Source of the DNA: Mesorhizobium sp. B2-1-8
GTDB taxonomy: Bacteria; Pseudomonadota; Alphaproteobacteria; Rhizobiales; Rhizobiaceae
Direction: 5' to 3'
Assembly: GCF_006442545.2 (NCBI RefSeq)
Contig: NZ_CP083952.1
Coordinates: 4,255,501-4,319,500, forward strand
DNA: 64,000 nt
The position numbers and the translations under genes were made by a program. This document shows positions 18,167-25,494 of this stretch, piece after piece. Numbering within the stretch: the first letter of the stretch is position 1; every line of letters starts with the position of its first letter. The notes under the pieces were generated by a model. It had not been told where the DNA came from. It made no database searches and saw only the letters and a program-made list of their open reading frames with translations.

Positions 18167-18244
18167 GATGATCTCCTGGATCTTTGATCGAGGCGACCAT
18201 TCGCCTCTGAAGATCAGTCGGCGCGGCCCGGCAAAAGGTTCGAC
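18167..18244 (-). promoter_or_regulatory. Leader of the histidine-rich gene, copy B of the duplicated 5' region
   Basis: Contains the hairpin GAGGCG/CGCCTC at 18190-18207 and the block AAAAGGTTCGAC at 18233-18244, which is 67 bp from the start codon compared with 70 bp in copy A. Sequence between the blocks is only partly conserved, which suggests that hairpin and upstream block are the selected parts. Confidence 0.55.
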
Positions 18245-18336
18245 AGATCCGGAGATTTTTTTGAAACACGGTTGGTGTGTAGTGAGCAGGCCATATCGGT
18301 TCGCGCCATGACCACTACTGACTATTCGCCACGGGC

Positions 18337-18504
18337 TCAGCCCAAGCCGGTGATATGGCGAAGCCAGAAGGCGAGCGCGATGAAGCCGATGATCGTCGTG
18401 ACGCCCGTCCAGTCGACATTGGCCTTCTTCACGTCGCTGATGAGCTTCACCAGCAGCATCCACGCCACGATGACGATAGGGAGAATGATGACAAGCCTGA
18501 TCAT
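18337..18504 (-). CDS. Small two-helix membrane protein
   Basis: A 55-residue protein: MIRLVIILPIVIVAWMLLVKLI is the first transmembrane helix, then a charged loop SDVKKANVDWTG, and VTTIIGFIALAFWLRHI is the second. GGAGTGTCGC precedes the ATG at 18504; the longer open frame upstream lacks a signal for starting there. Function unknown. Confidence 0.68.
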   Translation of the reverse strand: MIRLVIILPIVIVAWMLLVKLISDVKKANVDWTGVTTIIGFIALAFWLRHITGLG

Positions 18505-18657
18505 GCGACACTCCAGTCCGAAGCGATTGCACCTCGTCCTCATGTAGGAAGCGCGTTTGCGGATTTCAGCACGGACCATGGCGTCATCCACCACGACGGG
18601 GCCAAAAATGGAGTTTTGTCTTTACTGGCGCAACAAATATGCTAACCGAAGCGCCGT

Positions 18658-18733
18658 GCCCTTGTAGCTCAGCTGGTAGAGCAGCGGTTTTGTAAACCGA
18701 AGGTCGGCGGTTCGATTCCGTCCGGGGGCACCA
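18658..18733 (+). tRNA. tRNA-Thr (TGT)
   Basis: A 76-nt cloverleaf: acceptor GCCCTTG with CGGGGGC (two G-U pairs), D arm GCTCAGCTGGTAGAGC, anticodon arm CGGTTTTGTAAACCG giving UGU, T arm GGCGGTTCGATTCCGTC, and an encoded CCA. The accessory region begins directly 3' of it. Confidence 0.97.
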
Positions 18734-18752
18734 GCAACATCAACAACTTAGC

Positions 18753-18821
18753 TAACGATTGCGTAACCATGTCTTGTGGCAGATGTCACCCTGGGTAACG
18801 TTTCGGGTGACAGAATCGTTA
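18753..18821. repeat. Nested inverted repeats downstream of tRNA-Thr
   Basis: Two perfect 8-bp inverted repeats are nested: outer TAACGATT (18753-18760) with AATCGTTA (18814-18821), and inner TGTCACCC (18784-18791) with GGGTGACA (18805-18812). They lie between the tRNA and the first accessory gene. They may be binding sites of a recombinase, excisionase or repressor, or a structured RNA; the sequence alone does not decide. Confidence 0.5.
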
Positions 18822-18851
18822 TCCTAACGAAAAACCGTGGCCACCCAGCAG

Positions 18852-19121
18852 TCAGCCCTTCGTCCCCATCCTCTCCCGATCGAATCGGCCATAATCCGGG
18901 ATGCAGGTGAAAAACGCCGGCCGCTGATCCCTTCCCGCCTGCTTGCACCGATCGCACCGAAACACCTTCACCAGGTCATTGTGCATGGCGCCGTGGTCGA
19001 GCCCCAGGCGGGCGCCTAGCGCCTGCAGGTCGAGCTGGGTGGAATGATTGCACATGGGATGACCGCAGGTGACGTAGAACGTCTCACGGCTGCGAATGGC
19101 GTCGGCGATGGTCTTGGACAT
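18852..19121 (-). CDS. Hypothetical protein with cysteine knuckles
   Basis: An 89-residue protein starting MSKTIADAIRSRETFYVTCG. Cysteines are at CGHPMCNH and again at CDRCKQ, followed by FTC, which looks like a small zinc-binding fold of the CxxxxC...CxxC type. It is the first gene after tRNA-Thr and is read toward it. No family recognised; similar short Cys proteins are frequent in rhizobial prophages. Confidence 0.6.
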   Translation of the reverse strand: MSKTIADAIRSRETFYVTCGHPMCNHSTQLDLQALGARLGLDHGAMHNDLVKVFRCDRCKQAGRDQRPAFFTCIPDYGRFDRERMGTKG

Positions 19122-19606
19122 CCTGTCTCGTTTTGGGACCAAAATGCTGGCATCTGTCTTGCATCGAAGAGATTGCCGGTTCCTCCACCGGCCTCCTGAT
19201 GGGGATCAGGACGTAACTTTGCCGGGCTTGAGGCTTGGGGGCTTCGCCAGGCGATCTTTCTTCAAACGCAGCACCAGGTGCAGCTCGAATTAGAAATCGC
19301 CGCGCCGGGAATATGTTCCTATTGGCTGAGATTAGGCAACATCAAAAAAGGCCCGGAAGCCGAAGCCCACCAGTCTCAAAAAGAAAGACGCCCACCACGT
19401 TTTCCGCAGCGGGCGCTAGTTCGGGAGGAAATGAAAAACGCGTGCGGTCAAGGTTCCCCTTTACCCTCCATGACGATACGCTTCGCCTAGCTGGTTAATA
19501 AGCGCGCGCCAGTTGCAGCACCGCTTATCCAGGTTGCGTGACTTTTCCGCCACAGAAAGCCCGGCCACCTGCGCAGCCGGGCCACATTCCCGCAAATGAG
19601 GGAAAG
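19122..19606. other. 485-bp stretch without a convincing gene
   Basis: Only short frames with poor start sites are present on either strand. The only recognised element is the hairpin at 19559-19582 next to the following gene. Confidence 0.5.
19555..19584 (-). terminator. Terminator after the 19607 gene
   Basis: GCCCGGC (19559-19565) pairs with GCCGGGC (19576-19582); on the minus strand the stem is followed by TTTC. It lies about 25 bp beyond the stop at 19607. Confidence 0.55.
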
Positions 19607-20029
19607 TCAGAGGCCGCTGTAGCGCTCGTCTTCGGGCATGTCGCCGACGTCCTGCTCGCCGTCGTCAAGCGCCCAGCCGGCCGATCTCGTCATTGCGTGG
19701 TCTTGGTTCATGGCCATTGTCCAGCCAAGCGACGGCTCGCCCGTGCAGTCCTCGTTCATGCCGTCCTGATCGCCGAAGCCGCTGTCTTCCTGCTCTGTGT
19801 CCTCGTTCCAATGGCCTCCTATGGCGCCGCCATGGGCAGTCGAGGCGTCCAGCTCGTCGCCGCTGGGCTCGAGATCGCAGTCCACCTCCATCACGTCGAG
19901 CGCGGTGATCAGCGCCATGGACTGGTCAAGCAGTTCGTTGACACGGGCTTCGATCGCCTTGCGCCATGTGCGAGGGTCCATGCCCGAGGGCATCCCGAGC
20001 GGCTTCAGGGTTCCGACTGGCGCGTTCAT
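19607..20029 (-). CDS. Hypothetical acidic protein of the accessory region
   Basis: A 140-residue protein starting MNAPVGTLKPLGMPSGMDPR. The first third is helical (RTWRKAIEARVNELLDQSMALITALD); the rest is strongly acidic and rich in Asp, Glu and Gly, with LEPSGDELDAS and the late GEPSLGWTMAMNQDH. Its start overlaps the stop of the 20026 gene as ATGA, so it is translated from a polycistronic message. The same reading frame stays open upstream for another 225 codons, which is unusual. No family recognised. Confidence 0.65.
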   Translation of the reverse strand: MNAPVGTLKPLGMPSGMDPRTWRKAIEARVNELLDQSMALITALDVMEVDCDLEPSGDELDASTAHGGAIGGHWNEDTEQEDSGFGDQDGMNEDCTGEPSLGWTMAMNQDHAMTRSAGWALDDGEQDVGDMPEDERYSGL

Positions 20030-20367
20030 GCCCACGCCTCCGGGCTGTCGATGTAGGCGATCCTGTCCCCTTTCCAATCGGTGATGTAGGCCCTGATCGT
20101 CGTCGAATCGACGCCGCTCTGCTGCATCTGCCAGACACGCTCGATCACAGTGTAGAACTGCTCTCGAAGGTTCTCGGCTATCTTGGGGGGCAGCTCGGCC
20201 AACCTCGCCTCGATGCTGGCCCACCGATCCGCGTGGCTGCGAAGCGGCTTTGTGGTGAGCGATATCACTGCCGGCAGGCCCTGAAGCGCTGTAGCGCCTG
20301 CCAGGGCGGGAAGAGCGGCAATTGCGCCGACGAGCATGGCACGGCGAGAAAAGCGCCCGGTGATCAC
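20026..20367 (-). CDS. Hypothetical exported or membrane-anchored protein
   Basis: A 113-residue protein. From the GTG at 20367 it reads VITGRFSRRAMLVGAIAALP, a signal-like start with the paired arginines and hydrophobic stretch of a Tat-type or anchor sequence. The remainder is soluble and helical, with KIAENLREQFYTVIERVWQM and the end DRIAYIDSPEAWA. Other upstream starts in this frame would give an arginine-rich leader typical of an out-of-frame read. It overlaps the following gene by 4 bp. Confidence 0.6.
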   Translation of the reverse strand: MITGRFSRRAMLVGAIAALPALAGATALQGLPAVISLTTKPLRSHADRWASIEARLAELPPKIAENLREQFYTVIERVWQMQQSGVDSTTIRAYITDWKGDRIAYIDSPEAWA

Positions 20368-20704
20368 GATGGCGCCTCGCTGTGGCCGCAAGGCATCGCT
20401 CCGTCGCCGCCGCCCGATATCTGGCAAGCGCCTCCTGCTGCACGCGCTCGCGCTCCAGCCTGAATTCTCCCGGCAGCGGCACCCAGCCCTTCGGCTTGAG
20501 CCGCATGCACCATTGCGGCCGACGATAGCCCCAATGCTCGATCGCGACGAGATCTGATCCGTCAAACCAGCATGAGACGTTCAGCTTGGCGAAGTGGAGG
20601 CACCGCGCCGCCCACCAGATTCGATCGATCTCAAGGTCGACGGCGCCCTCTTTCCACGGTGTCCACCCCTTGCCCGGCCGCTCTGTCAGCTCACAATCGC
20701 GCAT
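20368..20704 (-). CDS. Hypothetical protein without its own stop (5' part of a long open frame)
   Basis: From ATG 20704 the frame codes a protein-like sequence, MRDCELTERPGKGWTPWKEG, rich in Trp and Cys (IDRIWWAARC, VSCWFDGSD, RRPQWCMRL, KGWVPLPGEF) and ending in a helical ERERVQQEALARYRAAA. Beyond about 20340 the composition turns arginine-rich and out-of-frame-like, because another gene (20026-20367) occupies the alternative frame, yet no stop occurs until 19607. The natural end of this gene is unclear: a lost stop, an indel, or a true fusion with the 19607 protein. The end given here is a working boundary. Confidence 0.5.
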
Positions 20705-20811
20705 GCCGCGGATGTTGCATAAGTTGCGATTTATCGGCAAGCCTCGGGCAAACTGCCATCGCGGCGCTGCGGAAGTTGACCGGCAGACGTTCCCGGTCCA
20801 CCTTGAAGTGC

Positions 20812-21732
20812 ATGGGGGGAAGGCTTTACGGGCTGGATGCTCTACGCGGGGTCGCGGCTTTAGCCGTGGCTACCTTCCATTTGGTGTTGACGTACGACCT
20901 CCCGCACGTTCCCATCGGCTTTTCGGTGGCCGTCGACCTGTTCTTCATCCTGTCCGGTTTCGTCATGACCAGGACCTACGAGCATCGCTTGCGGGACGGG
21001 CTGTCGACGCTTGGCTTCATCGGCCTACGATATCGCCGCCTATTCCTTCCGCTTGCCATCGGTTCGACCATCGGGCTCGCGGTAACGGCCGCCATGCTTG
21101 GCCCGTCGATCCCGATGGTGGTGTCCTATGCGCTGATCCTACTGTTTCTCCCAGCAGGCGGTCCAACGGCATTCGCCTTGAACGTCCCGACGTGGTCGCT
21201 GTTCGTGGAGATCATCGCCAACGCGCTTCATGGTGCGATCTTCGCGAGATTGTCCAATGCGCGGCTGCTCATACTGGCGGGGCTCTGCGGTGTTCTCGCC
21301 GCCGTCGACTTTGAAGGCCACCTGCACTGGGGAGCCGATATCGGGTCGATCCTGTGGCTTATCCCGCGTGAACTGACCTGTTACCTGGTCGGAATCTGGA
21401 TGTTCCGCCGCTATGGCGACACCCCGCTCAGACATCATCCTGTTGCGGCGGTAGTCGCCTTGGCGATCCTGCTCAGTATCGGATCAAGCAATGCCAGCTT
21501 CGAAATCGCGGCGTTGCTCGCCTGCCCCTTCATCGTTCGGGCGTCTCTCGCCTTGCCGCGCGCACAATGGGCTGCCTGGGCCGGAGCATTGTCCTACCCG
21601 CTCTATGCCACGCATTATCCGGTCATACTCGTCGCGTTTTGGACCGGCCTTCATCCTGCCGTGGGCGCCGTGCTTGTGGCCCTCGTCGCGCTCGCGGTGA
21701 CCCTGGTGTTCGAAATCCGGCGCGGCCGCTGA
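20812..21732 (+). CDS. Acyltransferase-3 family membrane protein
   Basis: A 306-residue, roughly ten-helix membrane acyltransferase that would O-acylate a surface sugar or lipid using a cytoplasmic acyl donor. The start MGGRLYGLDALRGVAALAVATFHL contains the family's conserved RG and catalytic His (positions 13-23). FSVAVDLFFILSGFVM is the typical helix after it, with RRLFLPL (the R-x10-H partner region) after. The gene is a little short for the family (usually 330-380) but has the final helices. ATG 20812 is preferred over the long upstream extension, which is antisense to the 20704 gene. It is divergent from that gene across 108 bp. Confidence 0.85.
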   Translation: MGGRLYGLDALRGVAALAVATFHLVLTYDLPHVPIGFSVAVDLFFILSGFVMTRTYEHRLRDGLSTLGFIGLRYRRLFLPLAIGSTIGLAVTAAMLGPSIPMVVSYALILLFLPAGGPTAFALNVPTWSLFVEIIANALHGAIFARLSNARLLILAGLCGVLAAVDFEGHLHWGADIGSILWLIPRELTCYLVGIWMFRRYGDTPLRHHPVAAVVALAILLSIGSSNASFEIAALLACPFIVRASLALPRAQWAAWAGALSYPLYATHYPVILVAFWTGLHPAVGAVLVALVALAVTLVFEIRRGR

Positions 21733-21856
21733 CGATCAGCCAGGCGCTGCCCGGTTGAGCCCCGGCTGCCGCGCCGTGCTTGCATTTCCGCCAAAGCCGG
21801 ATCATGCTGATAGGGCGGAGGAGGCCACCAGGCAGGTGGTTGAAAGGGTCAACAGC

Positions 21857-22009
21857 ATGGAAGCCGTTTGTTACGTCCCCAGCGCATTCTTTTCGGTCTT
21901 CTTCGACCTCGCACTGGCGTTCATCGTCATGGGTCCATTCGCAGCTACGCGACTGCTTGTGTTGAGGATGCGCGAGAGGCCAGTCGAAGAGCAGCTTCAG
22001 TTCGCTTAG
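21857..22009 (+). CDS. Small membrane peptide
   Basis: A 50-residue frame starting MEAVCYVPSAFFSVFFDLAL with one hydrophobic helix (AFFSVFFDLALAFIVMGPF) and a basic/acidic tail (RMRERPVEEQLQ). GAAAGGG lies 10 bases before the ATG. Function unknown; translation is plausible but unproven. Confidence 0.45.
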   Translation: MEAVCYVPSAFFSVFFDLALAFIVMGPFAATRLLVLRMRERPVEEQLQFA

Positions 22010-22222
22010 GCACCCTTACGCTTCCGTGCTCGCTACGAAAGAGGTATTTGCGCTATTGCTAATACAAGCACATGATAGCGCCGCCGGGAGGATCTCCGGC
22101 ATGACCCGGCTGCTGTTGGATGATCCCCCAGATCCCCCTCCTGGTAGCCGGGTCGCCTCGAAGGCACCAATCTCACATTAGCAATCGCTTGACGAAGGCC
22201 TTGGCCGCGCCAGACTCATCGT

Positions 22223-22534
22223 ATGGCAAAGGGCAGCTTCAACATCGGCGATGAGGTCGCCATCACCGCGAAGGTACGGGGTCGCGTGACAGAGGATCGC
22301 ATCAGCGTGACGATCCCCTCCTACGATTTTCCGCACTCGATCTTCGACCGAACGACAAAGGTCGCGCACGGCCAGCCGATCGAACTGATCGGCAACGTTA
22401 CGCACCTACTCGACAAAGACCGTGTGACGGTGAACCTGGGCATTCCCGTCACGGTCGATGCCACTGTCGTCAGGCTGGTGAACGCCTACAAGCCTCCAAC
22501 GAGAAAGAAGCCGCTGGTGGACAAGCCGACTTAA
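22223..22534 (+). CDS. Hypothetical small beta-rich protein
   Basis: A 103-residue protein starting MAKGSFNIGDEVAITAKVRG. Alternating hydrophobic segments (EDRISVTIPSYDF, GQPIELIGNVTHLL, KDRVTVNLGIPVTVDATVV) suggest a small beta barrel of the SH3 or OB type, and a lysine-rich tail follows. No family recognised. It is isolated by about 210 bp on the left. Confidence 0.6.
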   Translation: MAKGSFNIGDEVAITAKVRGRVTEDRISVTIPSYDFPHSIFDRTTKVAHGQPIELIGNVTHLLDKDRVTVNLGIPVTVDATVVRLVNAYKPPTRKKPLVDKPT

Positions 22535-22646
22535 ATCAGCCGTTTTGCAAAGTGCGCGAGGCGCATGGACCACTCAAGCCTGCCATCCGTTCATCTTTTA
22601 TTGGCATTATTTGCTCATCATCCCGGCAGCAGAGGGGGCCGTTACG

Positions 22647-22844
22647 GTGGAACTATCTTTCGAGCGCGCCTGTGGTGTAGCGGTCGCTGTGCTGATCGCC
22701 ATTTGGGGCGGGCAGAAAGCCAGCGATTATGTATGGCCGAAGCACACGGCCGTCCTCGAAAAGCCGGTGCTGGTGCCGGAATATGAGTTGAGGCGCCAAA
22801 GAGACGAAGCGTGGGATGATCTCCACGCACGCTGGCTCATTTAG
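22647..22844 (+). CDS. Small membrane-anchored protein
   Basis: A 65-residue frame from GTG 22647, which has AGAGGGGG upstream; the product has one N-terminal helix (CGVAVAVLIAIWGG) and a soluble acidic/basic tail with LVPEYELRRQRDEAWDDLHA. The longer frame from 22545 lacks a ribosome site. Function unknown. Confidence 0.5.
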   Translation: MELSFERACGVAVAVLIAIWGGQKASDYVWPKHTAVLEKPVLVPEYELRRQRDEAWDDLHARWLI

Positions 22845-22940
22845 TCCGGCTGCCCAGGAACTAACCTCCCGTACACCATCCGCTTGCATGGGAAGCTTGC
22901 GAGTGCTTCATTCTCCGGCAGACATTGGGTGGGATGGATC

Positions 22941-23735
22941 ATGGATATGTTTGGCCTCAAATCGCTGTTGATCTGCGCTTTGATCTTCATTCCGCTGGAG
23001 CGGCTTTTTTCTCTGCGGCCCCAGCAAATCTTCCGCAAAGGCATCGTCAACGATCTGATCTATGCCACCTTCAACGGCGGCATAGTCAACCTCCTGGCGG
23101 GGCTCATGCTGGCGCCTGCGATTAACGCTGGGGCGCTGCTTATCCCCATGAGTCTGACCAATGCTATAAGTGGGCAGCCCACATGGCTTCAGGTCATCGA
23201 GATCATCATCTTGACCGATCTAGGCGTCTATTTCATCCATCGCGCCTTTCATGCGATCCCGGCGTTATGGCGGTTCCATTCCATCCACCACGCCGTCGAC
23301 GAGATGGACTGGCTCGTCGGCTTCCACCTTCACCCGGTGGACCTGTTCGTCTCCAAGTCCTTGACGCTTATACCTGTCTTCCTGCTCGGATTTACAACCG
23401 AGGCCTTGGGCATATATTTCGTCATATACCTAGGGCACACGCTCTTGATCCACTCCAACGTCAAGATGAATTTCGGACCATTCAAATGGCTGATTGTCAG
23501 TCCGCAACTCCATCATTGGCACCACGCCAACGAGCGTGCCGCCTATGACAAGAACTTCGCTGGCCAACTGGCTATCATCGACGCGATCTTCGGCACGTTT
23601 AACCTGCCCGGGGACGAGGCACCGCAGAAATACGGGGTCGACGATCCTATCCCAAAAAACTACTTCGGCCAGGTCGGATATCCGCTTGTGCCGCGCCAGA
23701 ATCTGCCGAAGCGACCAGCCCCAGGCGGCGGCTAA
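22941..23735 (+). CDS. Fatty acid hydroxylase/sterol desaturase-family membrane enzyme
   Basis: A 264-residue di-iron membrane oxygenase. All histidine boxes are present: HRAFH (HxxxH), HSIHH (HxxHH), HTLLIHSN and HHWHHANE. Four to five hydrophobic helices surround them. Bacterial relatives hydroxylate or desaturate lipid acyl chains, ornithine lipids, carotenoids or hopanoids; the substrate here is not known. I start at ATG 22941 (MDMFGLKSLL); the frame is open upstream. It is followed after 10 bp by a 36-residue membrane peptide with a strong ribosome site. Confidence 0.88.
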   Translation: MDMFGLKSLLICALIFIPLERLFSLRPQQIFRKGIVNDLIYATFNGGIVNLLAGLMLAPAINAGALLIPMSLTNAISGQPTWLQVIEIIILTDLGVYFIHRAFHAIPALWRFHSIHHAVDEMDWLVGFHLHPVDLFVSKSLTLIPVFLLGFTTEALGIYFVIYLGHTLLIHSNVKMNFGPFKWLIVSPQLHHWHHANERAAYDKNFAGQLAIIDAIFGTFNLPGDEAPQKYGVDDPIPKNYFGQVGYPLVPRQNLPKRPAPGGG

Positions 23736-23745
23736 GGAGGTTCAG

Positions 23746-23856
23746 ATGACGGCGTCGCAAAAGCTTGTAATGGCGATAGCGATTTTGGGGGGTATCCTGA
23801 TAGCGTTAGAGATACATCTCCGCTTTCCGGAGTGGTCTCCTGCGCTGCTAAGCTGA
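23746..23856 (+). CDS. 36-residue membrane peptide downstream of the hydroxylase
   Basis: MTASQKLVMAIAILGGILIA starts a single hydrophobic helix followed by LEIHLRFPEWSPALLS. It has an excellent ribosome site (AAGGAGGTTCAG) 10 bp after the hydroxylase stop, so it is very likely translated from the same message. It may stabilise the hydroxylase in the membrane, which is inference. Confidence 0.6.
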   Translation: MTASQKLVMAIAILGGILIALEIHLRFPEWSPALLS

Positions 23857-24244
23857 TCATGGACAGGCGCTGCCCCGGGTTAGGCAAACACCGGAGTAAC
23901 GACCCGGCCGTGATCTTCGGCAGAGCGGATCAGCGGGGCATAGGGGGCCAGCGCATTGGGCGTGATCGCATTAGCCGCTGCTTAATAACGGGATATATCT
24001 GCCGATAAGATCCTACCGAAGGGGTAGCCAACATCGCCCTATGGTTAAGGCGCGGAATTCGCTTGCATTAGCAGCTACTTAAGCATGTGAACCTTGCGTC
24101 TCGAAGCATTCAAGAGTTAACCGTTCATTAAACGACAGTTGACACCCAAGCATTGGGAGGAACAGGATCGAGATCAGGACCGGGGGATGAGCACCTTTTA
24201 GGCACCTCTGTCCGGGTTAGTAGGGTGTAAACAGGGGAATCCAA
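23857..24244. other. 388-bp non-coding stretch upstream of flp
   Basis: No convincing frame is seen on either strand. The right half is relatively AT-rich and probably contains the flp promoter; a TTGACA occurs at 24139-24144, without a clear -10 partner. Confidence 0.4.
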
Positions 24245-24463
24245 ATGACGAAACTTATCAGCATTGCCAGGGCATTCCGTGACGAAGAATCCGGCGCTGC
24301 CATGGTCGAATATTCCATCCTCATCGGCATTATCGCCGCCGCGTCGATCCTGATCATCATCGGCATCGGCGTCTGGGTAACGGGTCAGTTCACCGGCCTT
24401 TGCACCGCGCTCAATGGCCACGGGGCTACTGGCAACACTGCTTGCGCTGCCGCTGCAGCCTAG
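24245..24463 (+). CDS. flp: Flp/Fap-type pilin
   Basis: A 72-residue type IVb pilin precursor. After a short leader MTKLISIARAFRDEESG comes the prepilin peptidase site G/AAMVEY, with Glu at +5, then a 20-residue helix (SILIGIIAAASILIIIGIGVWV) and a small Ala-rich C-terminal region with two cysteines. AGGGGAATCC precedes the ATG. No tad/cpa assembly genes lie in the window, so it must depend on a tad locus elsewhere or be unused. Confidence 0.93.
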   Translation: MTKLISIARAFRDEESGAAMVEYSILIGIIAAASILIIIGIGVWVTGQFTGLCTALNGHGATGNTACAAAAA

Positions 24464-24558
24464 CGTCTTCGTAACAAGCAACGCACGCCCCTGTCATTGA
24501 ACCCGACGGGACGCGCTAGAGGGTCGGCGTTCGTCGCGCCGGCCCTCGTCCTTTTCGA

Positions 24559-25492
24559 TCAGGTGATCCTGAACTCGGTTTCGAGGTTGATCTGCGTGGA
24601 AGTCGAGCCAGAGGTTTGCCGAAGCTTATAATATCGATAGGCGGTGGAATTCGACCATGTCACTTCCGTTATCAGCGCGCCGCCAAGCGTGAAGCTGCTT
24701 CCCTGCCCGGTATAGGTGCTGTCATCGTTGGAGCCTTCGAACACCCAGGTTCCATGCGAATTCGTGCCATCCTGAAGCCAATGCAGCCCGGTCAGGATCT
24801 TCCCGGTTCCGAGGTCGAACTTGATCTCCTTGGACGACTCGCCGCTTGAGAATTGAACACCGCCCGACGAGTCATCTGCGAGGCCCACCATTGATCAGGT
24901 GGTTGATGGCGCCGCCGGTGATCGACGCAGTTGTGGATATGGTGATGATCGCAGTGCGGTCGCCATACTCCCGGGTGTCTCGCGCTGCATCACCAGACGC
25001 CGCGATGCGGAATTCGATTTCCTCCAGCCACGGAATGTTCGATGTCGTGCCGGCGGTTTGGCGCAGCCGGTAATACCGGTACGCCGTACTATTGATCCCC
25101 GTGAAATCCGTTAGAATGGCCGCACCCAGGGTAAACGAACCACCGATCTGCGTGTAGGAACTGTCGTCGTTCGAGCCCTCGAACACATAGGTGCCGTGGC
25201 CGCTGCCTTGGTTTTGATACCAGCGGAAGCCGTCGATGATCTTGCCGGTTCCGAAATCGAACTTGATGACGATGTTGGTCTGGCTGGCAAAGAATGCACA
25301 CGAATCCGTTGTGTTGGTTCCAAAGGCACCGTCAACCAGATTGTCGATCGTGCCTGCGATGCTTCCAGAAACCAGGGTGGTGGTGATTGACGCGGTTCGA
25401 TCGCCTCTGCCACCGGTGTTGAAATATGAGGTTGGCGAACCGCCGCCACCACCACCACCCCCGCCGCCAAAGCGGCCCGATTGAACCATCAT
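24559..25492 (-). pseudogene. Tandem discoidin (F5/8 type C-like) tail-fibre-type protein, interrupted by a one-base frameshift
   Basis: From ATG 25492 the product starts MMVQSGRFGGGGGGGGGGSP (ten glycines), then carries a first beta-sandwich domain with KFDFGTGKIIDGFRWYQNQG, FEGSNDDSSYTQIGGSF and STAYRYYRLRQT. A second copy of the same domain follows; its first part, starting GDRTAIITI, is in the same frame and hits TGA at 24872-24874. The rest (GTGKILTGLHWLQDG, FEGSNDDSTYTGQG, STAYRYYKLRQT) is in the next frame and runs to 24559. Removing one base from GGTGGGCC at 24882-24889 restores an unbroken two-domain protein. It starts 2 bp after the DUF2793-like gene and is probably a phage tail-adhesin-type protein. 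Confidence 0.75.
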
Positions 25493-25494
25493 GC

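Noticed and set aside
24559..24891. The 110-codon frame at 24559-24891 as an independent small gene
   Set aside because: Its start lies inside a domain and it aligns as the continuation of the second discoidin-like repeat, so it is treated as the shifted end of one gene.
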